From assembly GCF_000818175.1 (NCBI RefSeq), contig NZ_JTIY01000002.1, positions 1,213,579 through 1,246,914 on the forward strand: DNA of 33,336 bases. Direction: 5' to 3'. The DNA comes from Streptomyces sp. AcH 505. Lineage in GTDB: Bacteria > Actinomycetota > Actinomycetes > Streptomycetales > Streptomycetaceae. A model generated the notes under the pieces. The model was not told the DNA's origin. It saw only the letters and a program-made list of their open reading frames with translations, and did not search any database. Made by a program: the position numbers and the translations under genes. Positions 15,904 to 24,181 of the stretch are shown piece by piece; positions within the stretch are counted from its first letter, which is position 1, and every line of letters starts with the position of its first letter.

Positions 15904-17261
15904 CGTCCGCACCGGGGCCGGCCGTCGCGGACCACACGACCCGGCTCGGCACCGACCCGGTGGGCCGGCTGCTGTGGCGCTCCTGCACCCAGACCACCGC
16001 CGCGGTCGGCGTGTACGGCATCTACGCTCTTACCAACGCCTGGTTCGTCGCCCGCGGGGTGGGCGACACCGCCATGGCCGCAGTCAATCTGGCCGCCCCG
16101 CTCCTGCTGCTCCTCGGCGCGGTGTCCACCACCGTCGGCGCGGGGGGCGCCTCCCTGATCTCCCGCGCCCTGGGCATGGGAGACCACCGGGCCGCCGCCC
16201 GTGCGGCGGGCAACTCCTTCGCCCTGTTCTGGGCCTGCGCCGCCGCCACCACCGCACTCGGACTGGTCTTCCTGGATCCGCTGCTCACCCTGCTCGGGGC
16301 CACCGGCGAACTGGGCGCAACCGCCCGCCCCTACGCCGTGGTGCTCCTGTGCGGGGCCCTGGTATCCACCGGCTTCTCCAGCCTCGTGCGAGCCGAAGGC
16401 CGAATGGGGTACTCCACCCTGCTGTGGCTCGTGCCCGTCGCCGTACAGATCACCCTGGACCCGGTGCTCATCTTCGGATTCGACATGGGTGTACGGGGCG
16501 CCGCGCTCGGTACCGTCGGCGGTGGGGCCGTGTCCGCGGCAATGAGCCTGTGGTTCTTCTTCGTCCAGCCGCGCCGTCCCTACCGTGTCGGCCTGCGGGA
16601 CCTGCTGCCCCACGGACCGACACTGCGAGCCCTGCTGGGGGTAGGCCTGCCCTCGTTCCTGGCCGGCACCGGTGTCACGCTCCTGGCCGTTCTCGTCAAC
16701 GCCACCCTCGCGGCCGCCGGGTCGGCCACTGCGCTCGCGGCCTACGCCGTCTGCGCCCGCCTGCAGACCTTCGTGCTGATGCCGCACAGCGGCATCAGCC
16801 AGGGACTGCAGCCGATCGTCGGCTACAACATCGGCCGCGGCCTGCCCGGCCGCGCAGTCGAAGCCCGCAACTACTCCCTCCTCGCCTCCGGGCTGTACGG
16901 ACTGCTCACCGCCGCTGCCCTCGCCGCGCTGGCCAAACCCCTGGCCAGTGTGTTTCTCAACGACGCCGGCACCATCACCACCGCCGGACAGGCACTGCCG
17001 GTCATCGCGATCGGGATGACCGTCGCCGGAATCGGCCCGCTGGTAGCGGCTTACGCCCAGTCGCTGGGCCGCCCGGCGCCCGCGTACCTCATCTCCATCG
17101 GCACCCTGCTCCTGATCAAGGTTCCCCTGGTTGCGGCCCTCGGCCGACTGGGTACCGCAGGTGTCTGGACCGCTCTGGCCGCCGGCGAAGTGGCCACCGC
17201 CGCGGCCGCCCTCGTGTTGCTGCGGCGGCTGCACGGAGCTACGACGTCGAAGGCTCCTTGA
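15900..17261 (+). CDS. MATE-family multidrug efflux transporter
   Basis: This 453-residue membrane protein has about 12 hydrophobic segments in two related halves. It starts at GTG 15900, inside the stop of the phosphotransferase gene. The first half has WRSCTQTTAAVGVYGIYALT, ARGVGDTAMAAVNLAAPLLL and GAVSTTVGAGGASLISRALG. The second has LPSFLAGTGVTLLAVLVNAT and HSGISQGLQPIVGYNIGRG. These are hallmarks of NorM/MepA-like MATE exporters, which use proton or sodium antiport to expel cationic drugs. It converges with a TetR gene, and the two 3' ends overlap by 23 bases. Confidence 0.92.
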   Translation: MTSAPGPAVADHTTRLGTDPVGRLLWRSCTQTTAAVGVYGIYALTNAWFVARGVGDTAMAAVNLAAPLLLLLGAVSTTVGAGGASLISRALGMGDHRAAARAAGNSFALFWACAAATTALGLVFLDPLLTLLGATGELGATARPYAVVLLCGALVSTGFSSLVRAEGRMGYSTLLWLVPVAVQITLDPVLIFGFDMGVRGAALGTVGGGAVSAAMSLWFFFVQPRRPYRVGLRDLLPHGPTLRALLGVGLPSFLAGTGVTLLAVLVNATLAAAGSATALAAYAVCARLQTFVLMPHSGISQGLQPIVGYNIGRGLPGRAVEARNYSLLASGLYGLLTAAALAALAKPLASVFLNDAGTITTAGQALPVIAIGMTVAGIGPLVAAYAQSLGRPAPAYLISIGTLLLIKVPLVAALGRLGTAGVWTALAAGEVATAAAALVLLRRLHGATTSKAP

Positions 17262-17862
17262 GGAGTTGGTCCAGGTGGGAACGCAGCACCGCTGCCATGT
17301 CCACTTCCTCCGGGCTCGTCAGCCACTGCACCTGCAACCCGTCCATCAGCGCAACGAATCCGGCCGCCGCTACCCGGGGATCGACTCCCTCCCGCAACGC
17401 CCCCTGCTCCGACAGCTGACGCAATGCGCGGTGCACGTACTCCCGCGTGGTCCGGTAGTGATCCGTGAAGTACTGATGCGCGGGATGATCCTCGGAGAAC
17501 GCCTCCGCCGCGAGACGCACATACAACTCCACTATCCCCGGATGCCGGGCATTGTGATCGGCCAGATCGATCAGGTGCTGCACCGCCGCCGTGGGGGAGT
17601 ACTCCTTCGGTCCGAGCCGCGCGGTGTCCTCCTCGTCGCGACGCTCCAGCACGGCTGCCAACAGCGCTTCACGGCTGGGGAAGTAGTAGTGGAGGCCCAC
17701 GTGACTGATGCCGGCACGCTTGGCGATATCCCGCAGTGAGGCGCCGTGATAGCCCACGTCCGCGTACACCTCAACAGCCGTCGTGACGATTTGCTCACGG
17801 CGCGCCCGCCCCTTCGCATAACCACGCGAAGACGCAGGCACCTTGACTTCCGCATCAGACAT
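17239..17862 (-). CDS. TetR-family transcriptional regulator
   Basis: This 207-residue protein uses ATG 17862 (MSDAEVKVPASSRGYAKG); GGGGGC just upstream could serve as ribosome site. An in-frame start 12 bases earlier is possible. The N-terminal HTH reads RREQIVTTAVEVYADVGYHG, then ASLRDIAKRAGISHVGLHYYF, the classic TetR recognition helix. The ligand domain is alpha-helical (HPAHQYFTDHYRTTREYVHR, then GFVALMDGLQVQWL). Its 3' end overlaps the convergent MATE gene, so it may respond to the exporter's substrate. However, its operator would have to act on the promoter near 14830-14916, where I see no clear palindrome. Confidence 0.88.
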   Translation of the reverse strand: MSDAEVKVPASSRGYAKGRARREQIVTTAVEVYADVGYHGASLRDIAKRAGISHVGLHYYFPSREALLAAVLERRDEEDTARLGPKEYSPTAAVQHLIDLADHNARHPGIVELYVRLAAEAFSEDHPAHQYFTDHYRTTREYVHRALRQLSEQGALREGVDPRVAAAGFVALMDGLQVQWLTSPEEVDMAAVLRSHLDQLLKEPSTS

Positions 17863-17980
17863 GCCCCCCATCATCGCAGCGGCAGTGATCGGAAGGCATT
17901 CAGCAGGTGCTCGGCGCTCTACGGGGCGACGCGCACCGTCGTCCTTGGTGCATCCGCAAGCCCCGCGGCCGCGAATGCTG

Positions 17981-18484
17981 TCAGCAGTCCGCCTCGGTCG
18001 GAGCGAGCGAATCGCGCTGGGCTGTTCTGGCGACACGGGAGAGGAGAGTGCGCAGCTGTTCGGCGTCGCGGTCGTCGAGGTCGATGAGCAGGCGGCTTTC
18101 GGCGGCCGCGAGGTTTTGCCGGACCTGGCTGAAGCGGGCGCGGCCGGTGTCGGTGATGAGGACCTGGCGGGCGCGGCGGTCGCGCGGGTCGGGGCGGCGG
18201 GTCACCAGCTGGTGCGCCTCGAGGTCGTCGAGCAGGTAGGTCATCACGGTGCGGTCGAGGCTGATCTCTTTGGCCAGGGCGAGCTGGGTGGGCGGATCGC
18301 CGGCGGCGAGGGCAGCCAGGACGAGGTAGCCCCGGGGGCCTCCGGGCAGCTCGGCGACCGACTCGCCGGCCACGCGGTAGAACGCCGACGAGACCAGGCG
18401 GATCGCCCATCCCAGGTCGGTGTCCAGCGCCAGCTCTTCGGCTTGACCGCTCGGCTTCTTCTGCTCGGACCTAGGTCTGCTCAC
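17981..18484 (-). CDS. MarR-family transcriptional regulator
   Basis: This 167-residue winged-HTH protein starts at GTG 18484. Core segments are AIRLVSSAFYRVAGESVAEL, then YLVLAALAAGDPPTQLALAK, EISLDRTVMTYLLDDLEAHQ (recognition helix) and VTRRPDPRDRRARQVLITDTG (wing with the DxRD motif). It is divergent from the SDR gene at 18624. The 139-base intergenic region contains a perfect palindrome overlapping the opposing promoter, so autorepression and control of the three-gene operon are the natural reading. No conserved cysteine that would mark an OhrR-type redox sensor stands out; only the terminal residue is Cys. Confidence 0.9.
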   Translation of the reverse strand: MSRPRSEQKKPSGQAEELALDTDLGWAIRLVSSAFYRVAGESVAELPGGPRGYLVLAALAAGDPPTQLALAKEISLDRTVMTYLLDDLEAHQLVTRRPDPRDRRARQVLITDTGRARFSQVRQNLAAAESRLLIDLDDRDAEQLRTLLSRVARTAQRDSLAPTEADC

Positions 18485-18515
18485 GAGGCCAGACTAGCAC
18501 TATCAGCTCACCGAC

Positions 18516-18540
18516 AGATGTTCTTGCGAGCAGAACATCT
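18516..18540. promoter_or_regulatory. Probable MarR operator (perfect inverted repeat)
   Basis: AGATGTTCT (18516-18524), a 7-base centre and AGAACATCT (18532-18540) form a perfect 9-7-9 palindrome. It lies between the MarR gene and the SDR operon, across the spacer of the plus-strand promoter at 18524-18552. Confidence 0.7.
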
Positions 18541-18552
18541 TGTGTGCATAGT
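18524..18552 (+). promoter_or_regulatory. Candidate promoter of the SDR operon
   Basis: TTGCGA (18524-18529), a 17-base spacer and CATAGT (18547-18552) lie 72 bases before the SDR ATG. The palindrome at 18516-18540 overlaps the -35 and the spacer, so a bound MarR dimer would block RNA polymerase. Confidence 0.5.
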
Positions 18553-18623
18553 GGTGTGCGTAACGGTGTCGCGGTGTGTGATCCGCACCGACACCCCCGA
18601 TTCACCCAGCGAGGACGAGTTCG

Positions 18624-19376
18624 ATGAACAGCAGCAGCGTTTTGCAGGGCCGTACCGCGCTCGTGACCGGCGCGACCTCGGGCATCGGTAAGGCCGTCGC
18701 GCAGAATCTGGCCCGCCACGGTGTGCAGGTCGTGGTGCACGGACGGGACCATTCCCGGGGCGAAGCCCTGGTGAAGGAGATAGCCGAGGAGGGCGGTGTC
18801 GCCCGCTTCGTCGCCGCGGACCTCGCCGACGCCGCCGACACGCTGCGTCTGGCGTCCGAGGCCGGCGCCGTAGACATCCTGGTGAACAGCGCCGGGCTGT
18901 ACGAGTTCGTTCCGACCGCGGTGACCGACGCGGCGAGCTTCGACCGCCAGGTCGCGGTCAACACCCGGGCCCCTTTCCTCCTGGTCGGAGCCCTGGCTCC
19001 GGGCATGGTCGAGCGCGGCCACGGCTCCATCGTGATCGTCGGCTCCAGCGCGGCGCGCATGCCCGCCCCCGTCGGCGCCGCCTACGGAGCCTCCAAGGCC
19101 GGCGCGGAGATCCTCACCCGGTACTGGGCGACCGAGTTCGGCGGATCAGGAGTGCGGGTCAACGCCGTCTCACCCGGGCCCGTGCACACCGAGGGCACAC
19201 AGGCGATGCTCGGCGAGCACACCGCGATGCTGGACAAGACCAACACGCGCGGCCGTGCCGGTGACCCCGGTGAGATCGCTGAGATCGTCGCGTTCCTGGT
19301 GGGCCCGGCCAGTTCCTACGTCAACGGCGCCGTCCTGTTCGCCGACGGCGGCGAGCTCAGTGCCCTGCCGGCGTGA
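18624..19376 (+). CDS. Short-chain dehydrogenase/reductase (SDR)
   Basis: This 250-residue enzyme is of classical SDR size and starts at ATG 18624 behind GAGGAC. The cofactor motif is TGATSGIG (15-22), and NSAG (88-91) stands for NNAG. The catalytic tetrad has a serine in GSSAA (about 141), Y154 and K158 (YGASK), and the C-terminal PGPVHTEG is also present. An arginine after the first strand (HGRDHSRG) favours NADP(H). The substrate cannot be told. It is the first gene of a tight three-gene operon (9-base gap to the next) opposite a MarR gene. Confidence 0.92.
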   Translation: MNSSSVLQGRTALVTGATSGIGKAVAQNLARHGVQVVVHGRDHSRGEALVKEIAEEGGVARFVAADLADAADTLRLASEAGAVDILVNSAGLYEFVPTAVTDAASFDRQVAVNTRAPFLLVGALAPGMVERGHGSIVIVGSSAARMPAPVGAAYGASKAGAEILTRYWATEFGGSGVRVNAVSPGPVHTEGTQAMLGEHTAMLDKTNTRGRAGDPGEIAEIVAFLVGPASSYVNGAVLFADGGELSALPA

Positions 19377-19385
19377 GGGCAAGCC

Positions 19386-20318
19386 ATGAACATCTTCGTC
19401 ATCGGTGCCACCGGCTTCGTCGGTGGCGCCCTCGCCTTGCACTTGGCCGGGGCTGGGCACACCGTCACCGGCCTGGCCCGCAACGCCACCGCCGCGATCA
19501 CGCTCGCCGACCGGGGTATCGCACCGGTGGCCGGCGATCTGGGCGCGCGCCTGTCCGCCACGGTCGAGGCGGCGCTGCATGCTGACGCAGTCGTCTACGC
19601 GGCACAGGCCGGGCCCGAGCAGGAGACCGCCGCCATCAAGGAGCTCACCGGGGCTCTCGTCGGTACGGACCGGACACTGGTCTTCCTCTCGGGCAGTGGG
19701 GTGCTCCTGCAACGCACTGCGGGGGCCTGGAGCCCGGACGTGTTCACCGAGCACGATCCGTTCACGGTCGAGCCCTTGGCGGACTTCCGCATGGCCGCCG
19801 AGGATACGGTCCTGGCCGCCGCCGCACAGGGGCTGCGCGCCATGGTCATCCGGCCCGGTCTGATCTGGGGCCCGGGGGACCGCGGCCACCTGCCGATGAT
19901 CTACCAATCGGTCGCCGAGACGGGGGCGGCCTGCTACGTCGGCCAGGGGCTGAACACGTACAGCCACGTCCACATCGACGATGTGGCCCACCTGTTCGCC
20001 CTCGCCCTGGAATCGGGGCGTGCGGGCGGGATCTACCACGCTGTCGCGGGAGAGGTCCCCAACCGCTGGATCGCGGAGAAGGTCGCAGACGACCTCGGTG
20101 TGCAGGCACTCAGCCTCACTCCCGAGGAAGCTGCCGGTGTGTGGGGCGAGTTCGGCGCCTTCATCATGGCCGCGTCGAGCCGTATCCACGCGGTCGGCGC
20201 CCGGTCGGAACTGGGGTGGCACCCTGAGCACACCGACATGCTGTCCATGATCGGCGAAGACCGCCTGCGCCGGCTCGCCGGCTCCAGACCCGGCGCCCGA
20301 AGCCATGGTTCGCCGTGA
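19386..20318 (+). CDS. NAD(P)-dependent epimerase/dehydratase-like protein (extended/atypical SDR)
   Basis: This 310-residue protein starts at ATG 19386 with a weak GGGCAAGCC site, 9 bases after the SDR stop. The Rossmann motif GATGFVGG (7-14) opens the fold. Later segments LVFLSGSGVL, VIRPGLIWGPGDRG and YSHVHIDDVAHLFALALESG follow the order of NmrA/epimerase-like extended SDRs. The usual YxxxK is not obvious; the region reads DFRMAAEDTVLA, so catalysis may differ or be lost. Its stop overlaps the next GTG start (20315). Confidence 0.85.
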   Translation: MNIFVIGATGFVGGALALHLAGAGHTVTGLARNATAAITLADRGIAPVAGDLGARLSATVEAALHADAVVYAAQAGPEQETAAIKELTGALVGTDRTLVFLSGSGVLLQRTAGAWSPDVFTEHDPFTVEPLADFRMAAEDTVLAAAAQGLRAMVIRPGLIWGPGDRGHLPMIYQSVAETGAACYVGQGLNTYSHVHIDDVAHLFALALESGRAGGIYHAVAGEVPNRWIAEKVADDLGVQALSLTPEEAAGVWGEFGAFIMAASSRIHAVGARSELGWHPEHTDMLSMIGEDRLRRLAGSRPGARSHGSP

Positions 20319-21250
20319 CTGTCGTCGTGCAGGCCACACGGGGCCAACGCACTCCAGGCGTCCACACCTCATCTTCCCGAAAGGGGAACTCTCGTGACAC
20401 CGCCGACTGGCTTCCTGACGGCTTCCGTGTCCAGCGGATTGCCACCAATGACACCCATCTCTCCGTGGCTGTCGGTGGCCATGGCCCGGTCCTGGTCCTG
20501 CTCCACGGCTGGCCGCAGACCTCGCGCGCCTGGGCGCGCGTGATGCCGGCCCTCGCGGAGACCCACACGGTCGTGGTGCCCGACCTGCGAGGCACCGGCG
20601 CCAGCGACAGGCCGGCCGACGGCTACACGAAGACCAACCAGGCCCACGACCTACGCGGCATCCTGGCAGGGCTGGGCCTGACGGGCCCAGTGGCTGTGGC
20701 CGGCCACGACATCGGTTCGATGGTTGCCCTGGCCTGGGCCGCCGCTCACCCCGACGACGTCTCTCACCTGATCCTGGTCGACGCCCTGCTGCCCGGCCTC
20801 GGCCTGGAAGAAGCGATGAACGTCGCCCAGGGTGGCATGTGGCACTTCGGGTTCTTCATGGCCCCTGACGTGCCCGAGATGCTCTTCGACGGCCACGAAC
20901 TGGAGTTCATCACCGCGACCTTCACCGCCATGTCCAGCCCCGGCACTTTCAGCGCCGACGACCTTGCCGCCTACGCCCAGGCGTACACGGGGCGAGAACG
21001 GCTGCGCGGTGGATTCGCGCACTACCGGACCCTCTTGGAGGACGGGCGGGAGAACCGTGCGCTCCTCGCTCGGCGGCCACTGCCCATGCCCGTCCTGGCC
21101 ATCGGCACTCACCAGTCCGGCGACGCCACCGCACGGGCACTGGCGCCTCAGGGGGACGACGTACGGGCCGCGGTTGCCCCCACCGGGCACTTCGTCGCCG
21201 AGGAAGACGGCGACTGGTTCACCCGCACGGTGACCGAATTCCTCACCTAG
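20315..21250 (+). CDS. Epoxide-hydrolase-like alpha/beta hydrolase
   Basis: The frame opens at GTG 20315, overlapping the previous stop, and gives 311 residues. Family members normally begin near DWLPDGFRVQ, so the first 30 residues look non-native. A strong ribosome site (AAAGGGGA, 20380-20387) precedes GTG 20394, but that GTG is one base out of frame. The fold is clear: oxyanion-loop HGWPQT (64-69), DLRGTGASDRP (90-100), nucleophile Asp132 in GHDIGS (instead of Ser, as in epoxide hydrolases and dehalogenases) and catalytic His292 in GHFVAEED. The Asp nucleophile points to opening of an epoxide or displacement of a halide. It closes a redox operon with two SDR-type genes. Confidence 0.82.
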   Translation: MTVVVQATRGQRTPGVHTSSSRKGNSRDTADWLPDGFRVQRIATNDTHLSVAVGGHGPVLVLLHGWPQTSRAWARVMPALAETHTVVVPDLRGTGASDRPADGYTKTNQAHDLRGILAGLGLTGPVAVAGHDIGSMVALAWAAAHPDDVSHLILVDALLPGLGLEEAMNVAQGGMWHFGFFMAPDVPEMLFDGHELEFITATFTAMSSPGTFSADDLAAYAQAYTGRERLRGGFAHYRTLLEDGRENRALLARRPLPMPVLAIGTHQSGDATARALAPQGDDVRAAVAPTGHFVAEEDGDWFTRTVTEFLT

Positions 21251-21619
21251 AGCTTTTCCGTCCGGGAGTTGACGACGAACCCGCCGTTCGCTGTTGCCGC
21301 AGATCTACCGCTCCCCCCTCCGGTCAACGCGACCAGCAGGCAGCCGTTACCACGCCTTGTCGACCCGGATCCTGCGGTTGCGCCAGCAGCTGGACGGCGT
21401 CGACTGGGGGAGAGGCGGGCGGGTGAGGGGTGACGCACCGACCGAGCGGGCAGGTGCAGATCGGATCATCCGTGCCCGCCCCCCTTGGGTCTGAGCAGGA
21501 GAGGTCGCATGTGCAGGACACGCGTCATCCTCGTCCGGGCTCCTTGCGCAGGTGCGCTTGGTGCTGTTCTCGGGCGCGGGGGAGCGGTGTTGTCAGTGGG
21601 CTCTGCCAGGGTGTGCGTC
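21251..21619. other. Intergenic stretch with nothing recognised
   Basis: These 369 bases separate the hydrolase and Nudix genes. Both strands were read. There are short open frames but none with a ribosome site, family motif or convincing codon bias, and no strong hairpin or operator was seen. Confidence 0.5.
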
Positions 21620-22123
21620 GTGGATGAACTGGTGGAGCGCGTCGACGATCAAGATCGTGTGCTGGGGGCGGTAGTCGGCCGCTGGGAGGCGATCCGGGAG
21701 GGTTGGCTGCACCGGGTCGCCGTGACGGTGTGTCGTGATGAGCGTGGGCGGTTCCTCGTTCACCGGCGGTCGGGGCACCTGTCGCGCTTCCCCGGGCTCT
21801 ACGAAGTCGTGGTCGGTGGTGCCGTGGATGTCGGTGAGTCCTATGAAAAGGCCGCCGCCCGGGAGTTGGCCGAAGAGCTTGGCGCTCGTGTGCTGCCGGA
21901 CTTGCTGTTCACGTTCCTCAACCGCAGCGGGTTGAGTCCGCACTGGCTCGGCGTGCACGAAGCCGTGGTGCCTGACAGGGTGATCGCCGATCCTGATGAG
22001 GTCGCCTGGCATGGGTGGTTGACCGAGCCGGAGCTGCGGTCGGCCCTGCTGGAGTGGCGCTTCACCCCCGACAGCCACGAAGCGTTCAGCCGGTATCTCG
22101 CGTTTCGGACCGCGCGGTCCTGA
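21620..22123 (+). CDS. Nudix hydrolase
   Basis: The 167-residue protein uses GTG 21620, with CAGGGTG upstream; a longer start at 21485 adds residues that look untypical. The Nudix box is complete: G67-x5-E73-x7-R81-E82-L-x-E85-E86-L-G88, within GGAVDVGESYEKAAARELAE. Upstream HRVAVTVCRDERGRFLVHRR and SRFPGLYEVVVGG, and downstream PHWLGVHEAVVPD and DEVAWHGWLTEPEL, are close to the IPP-isomerase-like branch of small actinobacterial Nudix proteins. Substrates of this branch are nucleotide- or phosphate-linked and cannot be told from sequence. It is monocistronic, followed by a weak hairpin. Confidence 0.88.
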   Translation: MDELVERVDDQDRVLGAVVGRWEAIREGWLHRVAVTVCRDERGRFLVHRRSGHLSRFPGLYEVVVGGAVDVGESYEKAAARELAEELGARVLPDLLFTFLNRSGLSPHWLGVHEAVVPDRVIADPDEVAWHGWLTEPELRSALLEWRFTPDSHEAFSRYLAFRTARS

Positions 22124-22135
22124 CCTTGCCGACTC

Positions 22136-22164
22136 GCGGGCCGGGGCGCAGGCTTGAGGCCCGC
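22136..22164 (+). terminator. Weak hairpin after the Nudix gene
   Basis: GCGGGCC (22136-22142) and GGCCCGC (22158-22164) pair perfectly around a 15-base loop, 13 bases after the stop. The stem is short, so terminator function is uncertain. Confidence 0.35.
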
Positions 22165-22242
22165 ATTGCGCGAGCGCCTGTTGGTGACAGGTGCCGGACC
22201 ACTTCTGATCAGCGGTAGGCGCCGACCGTGTTGGATGGGTTC

Positions 22243-22835
22243 ATGAGCCAGACAGCTGCCCTGCGCCTGCGGCAGGCCATCGCCCGAGCCGAGGACGCAA
22301 CGCGAGAGCGTATTCCCAGCGGGCGCTCCCCAGAGGACGCAGACGACGTGCTGGGTACCTTCGCGACCGACGGTGCGCTGGGCTTCGACCCTTTCCCCTT
22401 CCTCGAAGCACTCCATGACACGGGCTCGCGCGCGGTGGTCATCGGTCAGGTCGCCGGCATCATGCACGGCTCCATCGAACTGACGGGGGACCTCGACCTG
22501 CTCTGGGACGGCACACCTGACGAGGCGCACGCCTTGCGCGACGCCTTGGCCCGGTCCGGCTGCGTTGAACTGCCCGATCTCCGCCGCTCACAGGTCGCAT
22601 ACAAAGTTACCGGCGCCAGCGGAGACCTATGCACTCCTGCCCTGCCCTGGGGCGCCATGGATGTCACCCCCTGCCTGACCTCGGCCGAGATCACCGGTGA
22701 CCCCGCCGAATTCACCATCCGCTACGCCGCGCTCGACACCTGATCCTCATGCGACGGGCCCTCGGCCGCCCGAAGGACCACCGTCGCGCAGGCGAACTCG
22801 CGCAGCTACGCACGGCTCGCGGACTGGCTGGATGA
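22243..22835 (+). pseudogene. MNT-type nucleotidyltransferase with a frameshift near its end
   Basis: ATG 22243 opens MSQTAALRLRQAIARAEDAT. The segment VVIGQVAGIMHGSIELTGDL and the following DLLWDGTPDEAHALRDAL match the nucleotidyltransferase fold (GG/GxxA, then TxDLDLL). The frame ends early at RYAALDT (stop at 22741). The expected C-terminal helix continues in another frame, as DLILMRRALGRPKDHRRAGE then LAQLRTARGLAG, to a stop at 22835. One missing base near 22734-22738 (GACACC for GACGACC) restores a 197-residue protein. Such proteins are often part of nucleotidyltransferase/HEPN toxin-antitoxin pairs or act alone; no partner is visible here. Sequencing error is possible. Confidence 0.65.
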
Positions 22836-23248
22836 GGGGCCAATGGCTCATGGCTGGATCGGTGACCAGGTGTGGACCGCCGGGGGCATCTGCACGCGGA
22901 TCGGGCGCAGGCTCCATGTCGCCTACAGCATCTCCGGTGTCACCCGGCTGCCGCTGCTCGCTGAGCGAGACGGATTACAGCCGCCTGCTCGACAGCGCCC
23001 ACCTTCTTCTCAAGGCCCCGCTCATCGTGGTGTGGGACCGCGGCACACGCACGTCTCGAAGAGGATGAAGGCGCCCGTGGCGGAGCGGGACTGGCTGACG
23101 GTCGTCCTGCTGCCCGGCTACGCACCCGACCTCGCTCAGCGAACTGGAGACCCTGCTCCGCAGGAGGCCCAAGCCGATGCAATACCGGCACGGCGTCCTC
23201 AAGGGCTTCCTCACCGGAACCGGCCTCACCCTCGGCAGACCGAACTGA
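22836..23248 (+). pseudogene. IS630-type transposase remnant
   Basis: Pieces of a winged-helix/DDE transposase occur in order but in different frames. First comes PMAHGWIGDQVWTAGGICTR, IGRRLHVAYSISGVTRLPL. Then comes DYSRLLDSAHLLLKAPLIVV, WDR. Then follow ERDWLTVVLLPGYAPDL and finally LETLLRRRPKPMQYRHGVLK, GFLTGTGLTLGRPN with the stop at 23246-23248. Large internal parts are missing. No terminal repeats were identified. The remnant abuts the frameshifted nucleotidyltransferase. Confidence 0.75.
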
Positions 23249-23263
23249 CCCCAGGGCGCGAGG

Positions 23264-24010
23264 TTAGTGCACAGTGCTGTCCACTCGTTCGTACACGCTG
23301 ATGTGGCGCCAACTGGCGGCGTCATACGGCTCGCCGTTCCAGCCACCCCGGCGTTCGCGCAGCCGGAGCCCGGCGATACGGGCCATGAGGTCGAACTCGG
23401 GTGGGTGGGCCAGGCGCAGCCTGATGGGGAAGAGTCTGATACCCCCGCTGCTGATGCGGATGTGGTTCAGGTCGAGGACCTGGGTCAGCGGGTCGTACCG
23501 CCCAGCACCGAGGTCGACGTGCTCAAGGCCGACCTGCTCGGTGTCCAGGTACTGATGCCCGGGGCGTGAGGGTTCGGTGGGAATGCGGCATTCGATGACG
23601 AATACGCCGTCCTCGGTGAGGTGGCTGGCGGCGTTCTGGAAGCATCGGACCTGGTCCTCTTGGGTGAGCAGGTTGCCGATCGTGTTGAAGACCAGGTAAA
23701 CCAGCCCGTAGGTATGGCCGGTAGTGACGTGGGACATGTCGCCCATGGTCACGTCGACTTGGTCGCCCCCCGGCTTCTCACGCATCCGGTCGACCATGTC
23801 TTGCGACAGCTCGATCCCATCCACCCGCACCCCGGCCCGCATGAGGGGCAGCGCGATTCGGCCGGTGCCCACTGCGAATTCCAGAGCATCCTGTTGTCCT
23901 GCAAGCTTGGCCAGGAATTCGACTGCCTCGGCCTCATCACCGCGTGGATCGTCGTCGTACCGCTGGGACATCTCATATCCGAAGCTCGTCTTGGGATCGA
24001 ATCCCTCCAC
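23264..24010 (-). CDS. Class I SAM-dependent methyltransferase
   Basis: The 248-residue protein uses GTG 24010, behind TAGGGAG; an in-frame start at 24148 adds 46 residues without family support. It begins VEGFDPKTSFGYEMSQRYDD. Motif I, ALEFAVGTGRIALPL, carries the glycine-rich SAM loop. It is followed by the acidic GVRVDGIELSQDMVDRM and by GDMSHVTTGHTYGLVYLVFN, then a post-motif strand GVFVIECRIP. This is the methyltransf_25 type. C-terminal EVPAFN-like substrate elements are absent and the substrate is unknown. It ends 15 bases from the transposase remnant and seems intact. Confidence 0.85.
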   Translation of the reverse strand: MEGFDPKTSFGYEMSQRYDDDPRGDEAEAVEFLAKLAGQQDALEFAVGTGRIALPLMRAGVRVDGIELSQDMVDRMREKPGGDQVDVTMGDMSHVTTGHTYGLVYLVFNTIGNLLTQEDQVRCFQNAASHLTEDGVFVIECRIPTEPSRPGHQYLDTEQVGLEHVDLGAGRYDPLTQVLDLNHIRISSGGIRLFPIRLRLAHPPEFDLMARIAGLRLRERRGGWNGEPYDAASWRHISVYERVDSTVH

Positions 24011-24181
24011 GTAACGCTCCCTACGGTCAGTCGAGTTGCTTGCGCCAGCCCGACGCAGGATCCCGTCCGGGCCGGACCCTATTACCGAAGTTCCGCACAT
24101 CGCTACGCATTTACTGAGTAGATGGTGCGCGCTGTCGAGCGCTGACATGGCGCATTTCCCACAAGGGGCACTCGTAGCGCC

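Noticed and set aside
15780..17234. A 484-codon open frame on the minus strand
   Set aside because: It mirrors the MATE exporter gene. Its translation is glycine- and glutamine-rich with no fold.
19170..20372. A 400-codon open frame on the minus strand
   Set aside because: It is antisense to the SDR and epimerase-like genes, which have clear cofactor motifs.
22108..22121. GGACCGCGCGGTCC palindrome at the end of the Nudix gene
   Set aside because: It is perfect but lies inside codons, is made only of G/C-rich dyads common here, and faces no promoter.
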